A stretch of DNA of 64,000 nt from Mycobacterium helveticum. GTDB taxonomy: Bacteria; Actinomycetota; Actinomycetes; Mycobacteriales; Mycobacteriaceae. The stretch spans positions 1 through 64,000 of the forward strand of contig NZ_VMQU01000010.1 in the NCBI RefSeq assembly GCF_007714205.1, in the 5' to 3' direction. Below the pieces are notes generated by a model. The model was given only the letters and a program-made list of their open reading frames with translations, ran no database searches and was not told the DNA's origin. Of this stretch, positions 47,795 through 56,259 are shown one piece after another. The position numbers were made by a program, and so were the translations under genes. Positions within the stretch are counted from its first letter, which is position 1, and every line of letters begins with the position of its first letter.

Positions 47795-49006
47795 ATGACG
47801 TTGCGTACCGACCCCGACGACCAGCCCGCCCTCGATACCACCGGCGAAACCAGTCCCTATCCGTTCTTCGACTACATGAGGCGCACGGATCCGGTCTGGC
47901 ACGGCTCGCTGAACGACCACTCCCAGCTGCCGGAGGAGCTTCGGCCCGACGACGAGTGGGTGTTGTTCGGGTACGACGGCGTATTCCAGGCCTTCCGCGA
48001 CGACCGGGTCTTCACCTCGGCCGGTTACGACAAGACGATCGGACTGGTGATGGGCCACACCATCCTCGCGATGGGCGGCAAAGAGCACCATGACCACCGC
48101 AACCTGGTGGCCAAGGCCTTCCGCGCCACCGCGCTGCAACGCTGGGAGCCGTCGGTCATCGGACCGGTCTGCGACCGACTGGTCGACGAGATCAAGGCGG
48201 ACGGCCGGGCCGACCTGGTACAGGCGCTCACCTTCGAGTTCCCGACCCGGATCATCGCGACGCTGCTCGGTCTCCCCCCCGAAGACTTCGACCTCTTTCG
48301 GCGCCTGTCGCTGGATCTCATCTCGATCCCGACCGACATCGTCGCCGGCCTGACCGCGGCGGCGGAGTTGCAGGGATACTTCCTCGAACAGGTCGAGCAG
48401 CGGCGGCGCACACCCACCGCCGACATCATCGGCGACCTGGTCGCCGCCGAGATCGACGGCGCGAAGCTGACCGACGAGGCGATCATCGCGTTCCTGCGGC
48501 TGCTGCTGCCCGCGGGGCTGGAGACGACGTATCGGTCCTCCGGCAACCTGCTGTCCCTGTTGCTGACCCACCCCGACCAGCTGGCCGCCGTCTGCCGGGA
48601 CCGGTCGTTGATCCCCGCCGCCATCGAGGAGGGCCTGCGGTTCGAAACTCCCCTCACCATGGTCACGCGGACCACCACCGACGACGTCGAAATCGGCGGC
48701 AAGACGATCCCCGCAGGCGCGCAGGTCGGCCTGTGCATGGGTTCGGCCAACCGCGACGAGGGCCGCTGGACCAACGCGGACACGTTCGACATCCGCCGGC
48801 CCCGCCAATCGCACATCGCGTTCGCCGGCGGCATCCACATGTGCCTCGGCATGCATCTGGCCCGGCTGGAGACGAGGGTCATGTTGAACAGCCTGTTCGA
48901 CCGCGTGACGGACCTGGCGCTCGCGGCCGATGACGACACCGGGATCGTCGGCCTCACGTTCCGGTCGCCCAACAAGCTTCCGGTGAGGTTCGCCCCGGCC
49001 GCATGA
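47795..49006 (+). CDS. Cytochrome P450
   Basis: 403 residues. The I-helix reads LLPAGLETTYRSS, the K-helix EEGLRFE and the heme loop FAGGIHMCLGMHLARLE with ligand Cys350. AGGGAG precedes the ATG by eight bases; a further in-frame extension starts inside the promoter inverted repeat and is rejected. Its stop overlaps the start of a broken alcohol dehydrogenase gene as ATGA, so the two once formed an operon. A decayed paralogue of this P450 lies at 59455-59970. Confidence 0.92.
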   Translation: MTLRTDPDDQPALDTTGETSPYPFFDYMRRTDPVWHGSLNDHSQLPEELRPDDEWVLFGYDGVFQAFRDDRVFTSAGYDKTIGLVMGHTILAMGGKEHHDHRNLVAKAFRATALQRWEPSVIGPVCDRLVDEIKADGRADLVQALTFEFPTRIIATLLGLPPEDFDLFRRLSLDLISIPTDIVAGLTAAAELQGYFLEQVEQRRRTPTADIIGDLVAAEIDGAKLTDEAIIAFLRLLLPAGLETTYRSSGNLLSLLLTHPDQLAAVCRDRSLIPAAIEEGLRFETPLTMVTRTTTDDVEIGGKTIPAGAQVGLCMGSANRDEGRWTNADTFDIRRPRQSHIAFAGGIHMCLGMHLARLETRVMLNSLFDRVTDLALAADDDTGIVGLTFRSPNKLPVRFAPAA

Positions 49007-49520
49007 GAAGCCGCGCGGCAATCCTGCACGACGTCGGGGGACCCTGGTCCGTCGAGGAATTCGAACCGGACCCGCGGCGCACCGGCGAAGTGCTGGTCGA
49101 GATGGCCGCCGCCGGCCTGTGCCACTCCGACGACCAGATCCTCAAGGGAGACATGTCGGCACCCAACGAGGTGCTGCGGTCGCTGGGGCTGCCGACCACG
49201 TTCCCGACGAGCGGCGGGCACGAGGGTTCGAGAGTCGTGCGTGAGATCGGCTACGGTGTCGGCGATTTCGCCGTCGGCGACCATGTGGTGATGTCATTCG
49301 TCCCCGTATGCGGGCGGTGCCGCTGGTGTGCGAGCGGGATGGAGTACATCTGCGACGCGGGCATCGGCACCCTGACCCCGGGCATGCCGACCGACGGTAC
49401 GTTCCGGCACCACACCGTCGGTGCAGCGCACCTGGGCACCTGTCCAAGATCGGCGCCTTCGCCGAACACACGGTGGTGGCGACGAATTCGCTCGTCAAGA
49501 TCAAGCCGCATCTCCCGGGA
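49003..49520 (+). pseudogene. Truncated, frameshifted zinc-dependent alcohol dehydrogenase
   Basis: The N-terminal catalytic half of an MDR alcohol dehydrogenase is clear: catalytic zinc site GLCHSDDQ, GGHEGSRVV, and structural-zinc cysteines in CGRCRWCASGMEYIC. At GGG 49434-49436 the frame shifts; restoring one G continues with HLSKIGAFAEHTVVATNSLV. The gene then ends at about 49520, where a convergent SDR gene stops, so the whole NAD-binding domain (about 200 residues) is missing. It overlaps the upstream P450 stop as ATGA and would have oxidised the P450 product alcohol. Confidence 0.85.
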
Positions 49521-50255
49521 TCAGCTAGGGCTTTGGCGGATCACCTTCTGCAGTTGACCGTATGCGTCGATCGGGCTGTGCAGCGCCAGGCCGCCGTCGG
49601 CGTGCACGATTTGGCCGGTCACCCAGGGCAGTTCGAGGACGCCGATGATGGCGCCCGCCACATCGGTTGCCTCCCCCACGCCGCCCAGTGCCGTGCGCTC
49701 GGACAGCGCGTCCACCCAGCCGGGAAGCTGTTCGGGTTTCGCCAGCATCGGTGTCCGGGTGACACCGGGCCCCACCGCGTTGACCCGGATGCCGTAGCAA
49801 CCCCACTCCGTGGCGGCGACCTTCACCAGCATGTCGACCCCGGCCTTGGACACGCAGTAGGCACCCATGTCCCGGTCGGCGAGGGTGCCGCTGATGCTCG
49901 AGACGGCGACGATCGAGCCCCCCGCCCCGGCGTCGACCATGGCCCGCGCCGCGGCGCGAATGGTCAGCCACGTGCCGGTGAGATTCACCGACAGCACCCG
50001 CTGCCATTCCTCGGGCGACTGCTCCAGCAACATCCCCGAGGCGCCGATTCCCGCGCAGGTCACCACCCGGGCGGGCGCGCCGCGCTCGCGTACGGTGCGC
50101 TCCATCGCCGCCGACACCGCGTCGGGATCGCTGACGTCACAGACGATGTCGGCATCGGAAAGATCCCACACCACGACGTCGTGGCCCGCACCGCGCAGCA
50201 GTCCGGCGACCTCGCGCCCGATGCCCGACGCGCCGCCGGTGACCACGGCCGTCAT
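49521..50255 (-). CDS. Short-chain dehydrogenase/reductase
   Basis: 244 residues, classical SDR: TGGASGIG cofactor motif, CAG instead of NNAG, catalytic Ser in VSSISG and YCVSK in place of YxxxK, and a C-terminal TGQIVHADGG segment. It would interconvert an alcohol and ketone with NAD(P). Its ATG overlaps the stop of the upstream VOC gene by four bases. Confidence 0.9.
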   Translation of the reverse strand: MTAVVTGGASGIGREVAGLLRGAGHDVVVWDLSDADIVCDVSDPDAVSAAMERTVRERGAPARVVTCAGIGASGMLLEQSPEEWQRVLSVNLTGTWLTIRAAARAMVDAGAGGSIVAVSSISGTLADRDMGAYCVSKAGVDMLVKVAATEWGCYGIRVNAVGPGVTRTPMLAKPEQLPGWVDALSERTALGGVGEATDVAGAIIGVLELPWVTGQIVHADGGLALHSPIDAYGQLQKVIRQSPS

Positions 50256-50623
50256 TGCGCAGCACCGATCAACTCGACCAGCACGCCGTCGGGCGCGGTG
50301 ACAACGGCCATCGCGACGGTCTTTCCGGCCGGCGCCGCCACGTCGATCCGGCGAACACCGTCGGTGAAACCCAATTCGGCCAGCACGGAAAGCGTCTCGT
50401 CGACGTCACGCTGCAGGGAGAGCAAGAAGAATCCGTGCCCCGGTGTCCGCGGGTCGCCCAGGAAGATCGACCGCAACCGGTCGCTGTTTGTTGCGAACAA
50501 TGCCGGCCAATCGCCGGTGAACTCGTGATCGAGCAACGTGCTCAGGCCGAGGCCGTCGCGCCAGAATCGCAGCGAACGTTCGACGTCGGCGGTGCAGATC
50601 GCCGGGTGGTGAACTCCTGACAC
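50252..50623 (-). CDS. VOC family (glyoxalase/dioxygenase-fold) protein
   Basis: 123 residues. A beta-alpha-beta-beta-beta VOC fold is indicated by HHPAICTADVERSLRFWRDGLGL at the N-terminus and the final PDGVLVELIG with a conserved Glu. The His near residue 5 and the late Glu are typical metal ligands. Substrate unknown; such genes often encode isomerases, epimerases or dioxygenases. Co-translated with the SDR gene. Confidence 0.78.
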   Translation of the reverse strand: MSGVHHPAICTADVERSLRFWRDGLGLSTLLDHEFTGDWPALFATNSDRLRSIFLGDPRTPGHGFFLLSLQRDVDETLSVLAELGFTDGVRRIDVAAPAGKTVAMAVVTAPDGVLVELIGAAQ

Positions 50624-50651
50624 GAGTCCGCAGTCTAGTACTCCGGGCTGG

Positions 50652-50900
50652 TCAGTTCATGATCCGGCTGAGCGCGGTGACCTGATCCGCCAGATCCGAC
50701 AGCGCACGCGCGGTGGCGAGTTCCTGGCCGGCTTCGCGGGCCAAGCAGTCCGACGGGTGGCGATAGGCGACCCCGTGCCCGTAGATATACGAACTCCCCC
50801 AGCGCAATTGAGCCTTCGCAAGGGTGCGGCCGCCGCGCTCGTCGATCGCCAAGGTGACCATGGGCCCGGTAGCGGCAGTCGGGCGGCTGTCGTAGGGCAT
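50652..50900 (-). CDS. Small DUF1876-like protein
   Basis: 82 residues, no signal or membrane segment. An N-terminal strand pair (VTLAIDERGGRTLAKAQLRW) and a C-terminal helix (AREAGQELATARALSDLADQ) match the small DUF1876 (dsRBD-like) family found widely in actinobacteria. Function unknown. GAGG precedes the ATG. Confidence 0.6.
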   Translation of the reverse strand: MPYDSRPTAATGPMVTLAIDERGGRTLAKAQLRWGSSYIYGHGVAYRHPSDCLAREAGQELATARALSDLADQVTALSRIMN

Positions 50901-50947
50901 GGCGGTGCCTCTTTCGAATCATGCTGCGGGACCGGCTGACTCCAACC

Positions 50948-51475
50948 CTAGGCACTGCCGTGGCGCATCCTAGGGTCATTGGTCCCCATCGGTGTCGCCA
51001 ATGGACACTTCCAGCCGACGGCGGCCGCCCAGTCGACACCGGGCGTGCTCGACGCCAGCCGGAACAACTGGTCGGCTCCCCGGTCCGGGGTCGAGATGCG
51101 CCGCCTGACCGGGGAACGCCCCGCGGCGCCGTGACGCCGGTGCAACTCCGGGGTGAACAGGACGTTCGCGAGCTTCGCGAACGCGTGGGCGGTGCCGGCC
51201 CGGCGCCGGCGGGTGGTGTGGAAATCGGCCACGGTGACGTGGCGCAGCAGTCGCTGTGACGAGCGGGAGGTGTTGACGACCGTGGCGCGCGAATCGACGA
51301 GCACGTCGATCAGCCGGGCGAGTGTGGCGGCCGGGGCGCGCACCTGGGACAGATCGGCGAAGTCGGCCACCAAGTGATCCGCGCCCAATTCCGCCGCTAC
51401 CGCAGCGGTCTTGGCTCCGAGCGTCCCACCAGGACGACGTCGTCGCCACCGCGGTGCAGGCGCCGGGCCGGCGGG
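50948..51475 (-). pseudogene. Decayed SDR gene (retinol dehydrogenase-like)
   Basis: SDR fragments appear in order but in different frames: a cofactor-region piece (ARRLHRGGDDVVLVGRSE), then KTAAVAAELGADHLVADFADLS, a VVNTS piece, and the late segment FAKLANVLFTPELHRRHG followed by ADQLFRLASSTPGVDW. At least two frameshifts separate them, the catalytic Tyr-Lys region is damaged, and the N-terminus is cut off by the P450 stop at 51476. The gene is dead. Confidence 0.75.
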
Positions 51476-52708
51476 TCACGCCAGGGTGTAGCGGACCGGC
51501 AGGTGCTTGAGCCCACCGACGAAGGTGGTGGCAACGAGTTCCGGATCTCCGTTCAGCTCAATGGATTCGATGCGGGGCAGCAGTTCGGAGAAGAAGCTGC
51601 TGACTTCCATGCGCGCCAGCGCCGCGCCCATGCAGAAGTGCACGCCGTAGCCGAACGCCAGGTGCTTGTTGGGATCGCGTCCGACGTCGAAGCGGAACGG
51701 GTCGTCGAAGACGTCTTCGTCGCGGTTGCCCGATACATACGACAACAGCACCGCGTCGCCCGCGGCGATCGGCACCCCACGCACGACGGTGTCCCGGGCG
51801 GCGGTGCGCATGAATTCCTTGACGGGGGTGACCCAGCGGATCATCTCCTCGGTGGCCAGGGGCAGCAGGCCGGGGTCGTCGCGCAGCCGCCGGAGCTGCT
51901 CGGGGTTCTCGATGAGCGCCTGCAGCCCGCCGGAAATGGTGGCGCTGGTGGTGTCGTGCCCGGCGGTGGCGACGATCAGGTAATACGACACGGTGTCGAT
52001 GTCCGACAGGGGTTCGCCGTCGACGCGGGCGTTGGCGATCGCCGACGCGAGGTCGTCGGTCGGGTGCTCGCGGCGGGCTGCGGTGACCGCGTTGAAGTAA
52101 CCGAACATGTCCAGCAGCGCCGGTAGTTGATCCTCGTTGGTGGTTCCCCGTTTGAATTCGGAGTCGTCGCTGCCGAACAGTTCCTGGGTGAGCTTGAGCA
52201 TGCGCGGGAAGTCGTCCTCGGGAATCCCCAGCAGCGACATGATCACGTACAGCGGGTAGTTCACCGCGACTTCCTGGACGAAGTCGCACTCGGGGCCGGT
52301 GGCCACCATCTTGTCGACATAGCCCTTGGCCAGTTCGTCGACGCGAACCTTGAGCGCCCGCATGGCCTTCGGGCGGAACCAGTCCGAGCCGATCGCGCGC
52401 ACCACCCGGTGCTGTGGGTCGTCGAGGTGGATCAGCGTGCGGACGCCGGCGGCCGCCTGCATTTCGTCGCCCTCCGCGGTGGTCAGCACGGGGCGTGGCC
52501 AGTTGGTGAACAGCGCGTTGTCGCGCTCGATGTCCATGATGTCGGCGTGTTTGGTGACGGCCCAGAACGGCCGATAGCCGGGCACCTCCACCCACGACAC
52601 CGGTGCGCTGGCCCGCAGGTGGGTCAGCGCCGCGTGCAGCCTCGGCTCGTCGGTGTAGGCCAACGGGTCGGCCAAGAGGCCGCCGGCCTCGTCCAGGGTC
52701 GTGCTCAT
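51476..52708 (-). CDS. Cytochrome P450
   Basis: 410 residues. The I-helix is ATAGHDTTSATISGG, the K-helix EEMIRW, and the heme loop FGYGVHFCMGAALARME with ligand Cys359. The pattern is that of mycobacterial sterol/fatty-acid-type P450s, but the CYP family is not assigned. Its ATG overlaps the stop of a broken LLM oxidoreductase gene by four bases (ATGA), so it was the second gene of that operon. A decayed SDR follows. Confidence 0.92.
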   Translation of the reverse strand: MSTTLDEAGGLLADPLAYTDEPRLHAALTHLRASAPVSWVEVPGYRPFWAVTKHADIMDIERDNALFTNWPRPVLTTAEGDEMQAAAGVRTLIHLDDPQHRVVRAIGSDWFRPKAMRALKVRVDELAKGYVDKMVATGPECDFVQEVAVNYPLYVIMSLLGIPEDDFPRMLKLTQELFGSDDSEFKRGTTNEDQLPALLDMFGYFNAVTAARREHPTDDLASAIANARVDGEPLSDIDTVSYYLIVATAGHDTTSATISGGLQALIENPEQLRRLRDDPGLLPLATEEMIRWVTPVKEFMRTAARDTVVRGVPIAAGDAVLLSYVSGNRDEDVFDDPFRFDVGRDPNKHLAFGYGVHFCMGAALARMEVSSFFSELLPRIESIELNGDPELVATTFVGGLKHLPVRYTLA

Positions 52709-53177
52709 TCGCGAAACTCTTTCAGTATGGCGACAACACAGGACGCGGAAGCTGTCGGAAAGATCGGCAGGACACGGTCGACGGCACCGTCGCGGCGGCG
52801 CCGCAGCGCGGCTGCGACCGTGTCGGCCGGGCCGACCACGGCGAACGACGCGAGCATCTCGTCGTCGCACAGCGCTCCCATGGCGTCGTGCGGCCGGATC
52901 TTGGTGCCCAGGCCGAGCAGAAAGCGGCCCTTCGCATACGCCTGCAGGTCACGGTGTTGGCGACGGTCACCGGGTTGCGCGCGAAGGCGACTGCGATGTT
53001 GGTGCCCAGTTCGAGGCGCGGGGTGTGCTCGGCGGCCAGCAGCAGCGGCAGAAACGGGTCGTGACCGGTTTCGGCGGTCCAGCCGCCGCCATAGCCCTGG
53101 CGCGCGAGGTCAGCGCCGGCCCGGTCGAGACGATTGGGAATGCCCCCGGCAATCCTCAAGCGGGGGCTGCTGGCCAT
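52705..53177 (-). pseudogene. F420-dependent LLM oxidoreductase with internal deletion
   Basis: The N-terminal part is a clean luciferase-like start (IAGGIPN, then GYGGGWTAETGHDPFLPLL, HTPRLELGTNIAVAFARNP and VTVANT). A one-base shift then leads into LQAYAKGRFLLGLGTKIRPH, which jumps to a C-terminal segment (CDDEMLASFAVVGPADTVAA, then VDRVLPIFP) ending at 52705. About 150-180 residues of the barrel are missing. The stop still overlaps the P450 ATG, showing the original operon. Confidence 0.8.
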
Positions 53178-53263
53178 GCCGGTGACTTTACCGTAAGCAA
53201 TCCAGTAAGTGACCCTGCTCATCTGGCTGCGCGACGAATCTCCCGTGAGGTAGGACTGACTGC

Positions 53264-54760
53264 ATGACAACACCCCAGGGTTGGGAGGAGACGCTCGGCG
53301 ATCTCGACCGTCGCCGCCGGCACGCGCGGGGCATGGGCGGGCCGGAGCGGCTCGACAAGCACCGCGGCAAGGGCAAGCTCGACGCGCGGGCGCGGATCGA
53401 GCGGCTGCTGGACCCGGGGACATTCCGCGAGTTCGGCACTCTGGCCGGGGGCGAGATCGCCGCCGACGGGATCGTCGTCGGCTCCGGATCGATCAACGGC
53501 TCGCCGGTGATGCTGGGCGCCGAGGACTTCACCACCATGGCGGGCACCATCGGGCCGGGGGGCAACTCCAAGCGCTATCGCATCGCCGAACTGGCGCTGC
53601 GCGACAAGATCCCGCTGGTGATGCTGCTCGAGGGCGCCGGCTTTCGTCCCACCGGGGGCCACTACGGGCGCACCCCGACCGACCTGCTCGCCCAGGCGCA
53701 GTGCTCGGGCCGCGTCCCGACCGTCGCCGCGGTGCTCGGTCCCTCGGCCGGCCACGGCGCCCTGGTCGCCCCGGTGTGCGACTTCCGGATCATGAGCCGC
53801 CAGGGCGCGATCTTCACCGCCGGGCCTCCCGTCGTCAAAGAGTCGACCGGCGAGGATATTTCGAAGGAAGACCTCGGCGGGCCGGACGTCGCCCTGCCCA
53901 GCGGCGTGATCCACAACGTCGCCGAGGACGACGAAGATGTGCTCGACGACATCCGCCGCTACCTGTCGTATTTCCCCCCGAGCGCATGGTCCTATCCGGC
54001 CGCGCTGCCCGACTCGGACACGGCCCGGCCACGGCCGACCCCGGAACTGCTCGACATCGTCTCGCGCGACAACCGCCGCGTCTACGACATGCGGGCGGTC
54101 CTCGACGTGGTGTTCGATCGGCCGGACTGGTTCGAGGTCCAGCCGCAGTACGGCAAGGCGGTCATCTGCGCGCTGGCCCATCTCGGCGGCCACCCGGTCG
54201 CGATCGTGGCCAACCAGCCGCGGGTGCTGGCCGGTTCCATCGACGCCGACGCCGCGGACAAGGCGGCGCACTTCATCATGGTCGCCGACTCGTTCCACCT
54301 GCCGATCGCCTTCCTCGCCGACAACCCCGGCATGCTGCCCGGCAGCCGGTCCGAGCGCAGCGGGGTGCTGCGCGCCGGCGGGCGCATGTTCGCCGCCCAG
54401 ACCGCGGCCACCACGGTGAAGCTGCACCTGACGCTGCGCAAGGCGTACGGCTTCGGGTCCATGGTCATGTCGCTGCTGGGCTTCGACCACCAGTCCGCGA
54501 CCTTCGCCTATCCCGGCGCGACCATGGGGGCGATGGGCGCGGCGGCGCTGAGCAGGGCCTCGCACGCCGGTGAGGACCTCACGGCGAAGCTGCGCGACGC
54601 CGAGTTGCAGGCGTCCTACCGGTCGGCCGAGCGCCTGGGGTTCGACGAGCTCATCGATCCCCGCGAGACCCGCGACGCCCTGCTCGCCGCCCTGCAGCGC
54701 GGCATCCGCAGCCGGCAGGCCGCCGCCGAACCGGTGTCCCGCACCGCCATCCTGCCCTGA
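53264..54760 (+). CDS. Acyl-CoA carboxylase carboxyltransferase (beta) subunit
   Basis: 498 residues. Two crotonase-like carboxyltransferase lobes are seen: the N-terminal lobe with GEIAADGIVVGSGSING and the biotin-facing Gly-rich GAGFRPTGG, and the C-terminal lobe with CALAHLGGHPVAIVANQP, NPGMLPG and the YPGATMGAMG motif. It transfers CO2 from biotin to an acyl-CoA. No biotin-carboxylase subunit is in the window, so it must use one encoded elsewhere. It is divergent from the broken LLM gene; CTTAC direct repeats occur in the shared promoter near 53190-53215. Confidence 0.9.
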   Translation: MTTPQGWEETLGDLDRRRRHARGMGGPERLDKHRGKGKLDARARIERLLDPGTFREFGTLAGGEIAADGIVVGSGSINGSPVMLGAEDFTTMAGTIGPGGNSKRYRIAELALRDKIPLVMLLEGAGFRPTGGHYGRTPTDLLAQAQCSGRVPTVAAVLGPSAGHGALVAPVCDFRIMSRQGAIFTAGPPVVKESTGEDISKEDLGGPDVALPSGVIHNVAEDDEDVLDDIRRYLSYFPPSAWSYPAALPDSDTARPRPTPELLDIVSRDNRRVYDMRAVLDVVFDRPDWFEVQPQYGKAVICALAHLGGHPVAIVANQPRVLAGSIDADAADKAAHFIMVADSFHLPIAFLADNPGMLPGSRSERSGVLRAGGRMFAAQTAATTVKLHLTLRKAYGFGSMVMSLLGFDHQSATFAYPGATMGAMGAAALSRASHAGEDLTAKLRDAELQASYRSAERLGFDELIDPRETRDALLAALQRGIRSRQAAAEPVSRTAILP

Positions 54761-54779
54761 GGCTTCCGGCGGCCCTCAG

Positions 54780-54842
54780 CCGCGAGAGTGCGCCTGCCGA
54801 CGGCCTCTCTCGACAAATGCTTCGCCAGTTGCACTTTCGCGG
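54780..54842. terminator. Long inverted repeat between convergent genes
   Basis: CCGCGAGAGTGC at 54780-54791 pairs with GCACTTTCGCGG at 54831-54842 with one mismatch. It occupies the gap between the convergent carboxyltransferase and LLM genes and could terminate transcription from both sides. Confidence 0.45.
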
Positions 54843-55883
54843 TCAGGAACGGTATTCCGCGACCACGGGTTCGAGCTCGTCAGGCGTGGCGCCATGCATG
54901 ATCACCGCGTCGGCGCCGTAGTCGAATTCCCTGCGGATGCGGTCCACGCACTGCCGGGCCGAACCGGTCGCCGACGGTTCCAGCCACTCGTCGGGGATCA
55001 GTGTCGCGATGTGCTCGATCTGCTCGGCGGAGGCCTTGTGGTCGATCCCGCCGGCGATCGAGGTGACCACCGGGTCTTCGCGGAAGCGTTGCAGCACGGC
55101 GGGATCCCAGTCGTTGGTCCGCACCAGCAGGTCACCGTAGCCCTGCAGGTAGGTGGCCAGCCGGGCGATCGTCTTCTTCAGCCGCAACTGTTCGGGGAGG
55201 TGGTCGCCGACCGTGGCGAAGCACGACCAGACCCGCACGGCGTCGGGGTCGCGGCCCGACTTCTCCGCGGCGGTCTTGACGGTCTTGACGCAGCGCTGCA
55301 ACGTCTCCGGGGTGAAATAGGTGTGCAGGATGACGTCGTCGAAAGCGCGGCCACCCAGCGCGAGCGTGTTGGGCCCGAAAGCCACCAGCGCCAGGCGGAT
55401 GTCCTCGTCGAAGTCCGGGTCGAGAAACAGGACGGGGTATTTGCCCAGCGGGCCGTCGTGGTTGAGGATCAACTCGCCGTGCCACAGCCGCCGCATGACC
55501 TGGGCGAAATCCTCCATCTGCGCGGTCGTGACCGCCGGGACGCCGAACGCCCCGTAGATGGCGGCGATGCCGCGGCCGATGCCCAGGGTGAACCGGCCCC
55601 CGGACAGCCGGTGCATCGTGGTCGCCCACGACGCGGTGATCAGCGGGTGGCGAGTGTTGTGATTGGTTGCCGCGGTGGCGATCTGCATGCAACTGGTCAC
55701 CGCGCACGCGGCGCCGACGAGCGACGACGCCTCCTTGACGTTCCAGCGTTCGGAGATGAATGCCGTCCCGAAGCCCAACTCCTCGCCGCGGCGCGCCTCG
55801 TCCATCAGACCCGCCGGCCCCTCCCCGCCGGCGCCGGCCAGCAGGTAGTAGCCCAACTCGTCGAGTGTGCGATCGGTGCTCAA
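54843..55883 (-). CDS. LLM-class F420-dependent oxidoreductase
   Basis: 346 residues with the luciferase-like TIM barrel: LGFGTAFISERWN, ATAATNHNTRHPL, LSGGRFTLGIGRG and a C-terminal FDYGADAVIMHGATPDE. Members use F420 to oxidise or reduce alcohols, ketones or fatty-acid derivatives. A TTG at 55883 with AAGGGG correctly spaced is taken as start; it overlaps the expected stop of the upstream SnoaL gene as TTGA. A second TTG two codons earlier is less well placed. Confidence 0.85.
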   Translation of the reverse strand: MSTDRTLDELGYYLLAGAGGEGPAGLMDEARRGEELGFGTAFISERWNVKEASSLVGAACAVTSCMQIATAATNHNTRHPLITASWATTMHRLSGGRFTLGIGRGIAAIYGAFGVPAVTTAQMEDFAQVMRRLWHGELILNHDGPLGKYPVLFLDPDFDEDIRLALVAFGPNTLALGGRAFDDVILHTYFTPETLQRCVKTVKTAAEKSGRDPDAVRVWSCFATVGDHLPEQLRLKKTIARLATYLQGYGDLLVRTNDWDPAVLQRFREDPVVTSIAGGIDHKASAEQIEHIATLIPDEWLEPSATGSARQCVDRIRREFDYGADAVIMHGATPDELEPVVAEYRS

Positions 55884-56259
55884 TTCCAACCCCTTGCTGG
55901 TAGCGGTAGTTCCAGACCTCGGTGATCCGGCCGTCGACGACGCGGAACACCTCGATGCCGGCGATGTTGGTGTCGGTGCCGTCCTTGGTCGTTATCGTCG
56001 AGTCGTAGACGATCGCGACGTGCTCACCATCGTCGCCGGCGATCACGATGTTGAGGTCGAAGCGCAACTTGCCCAACGCGTTCCACGTGTCCTTGACCCT
56101 GTTGACCGCCTGTTCGCGGGTCAAGGTGTGCAGCTCACCGACCTCATGCCGGATGACGTTGTCGGCGAACAACTCCCCGGCCGTCTCGATGTCGCATTCG
56201 TTCCAGACCACGAGGTTGTAGCGTTCGACCACGTCCCGGGCGGTCCACGTGACCGCCAT
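55880..56259 (-). pseudogene. SnoaL-like protein gene with a frameshift at its last codons
   Basis: About 126 residues of SnoaL/NTF2 fold (VVERYNLVVWNECDIETAGE, EVFRVVDGRITEVWNYRYQQG) begin at the ATG at 56259. In the sequence as given, the frame does not stop but runs on through the LLM gene for over 200 codons. Restoring one C to the CCCC at 55890-55893 gives the end RYQQGGWN and a TGA that overlaps the LLM TTG start. The domain itself is complete, so only the final three residues are affected; a sequencing error is the simplest explanation. Start overlaps the alpha/beta-hydrolase stop by one base. Confidence 0.75.

Noticed and set aside
55132..55879. Apparent C-terminal extension of the SnoaL protein
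   Set aside because: The extension is the LLM gene read in a wrong frame, caused by a missing base at 55890-55893. Its Arg/Gly-rich composition is typical of shadow frames.
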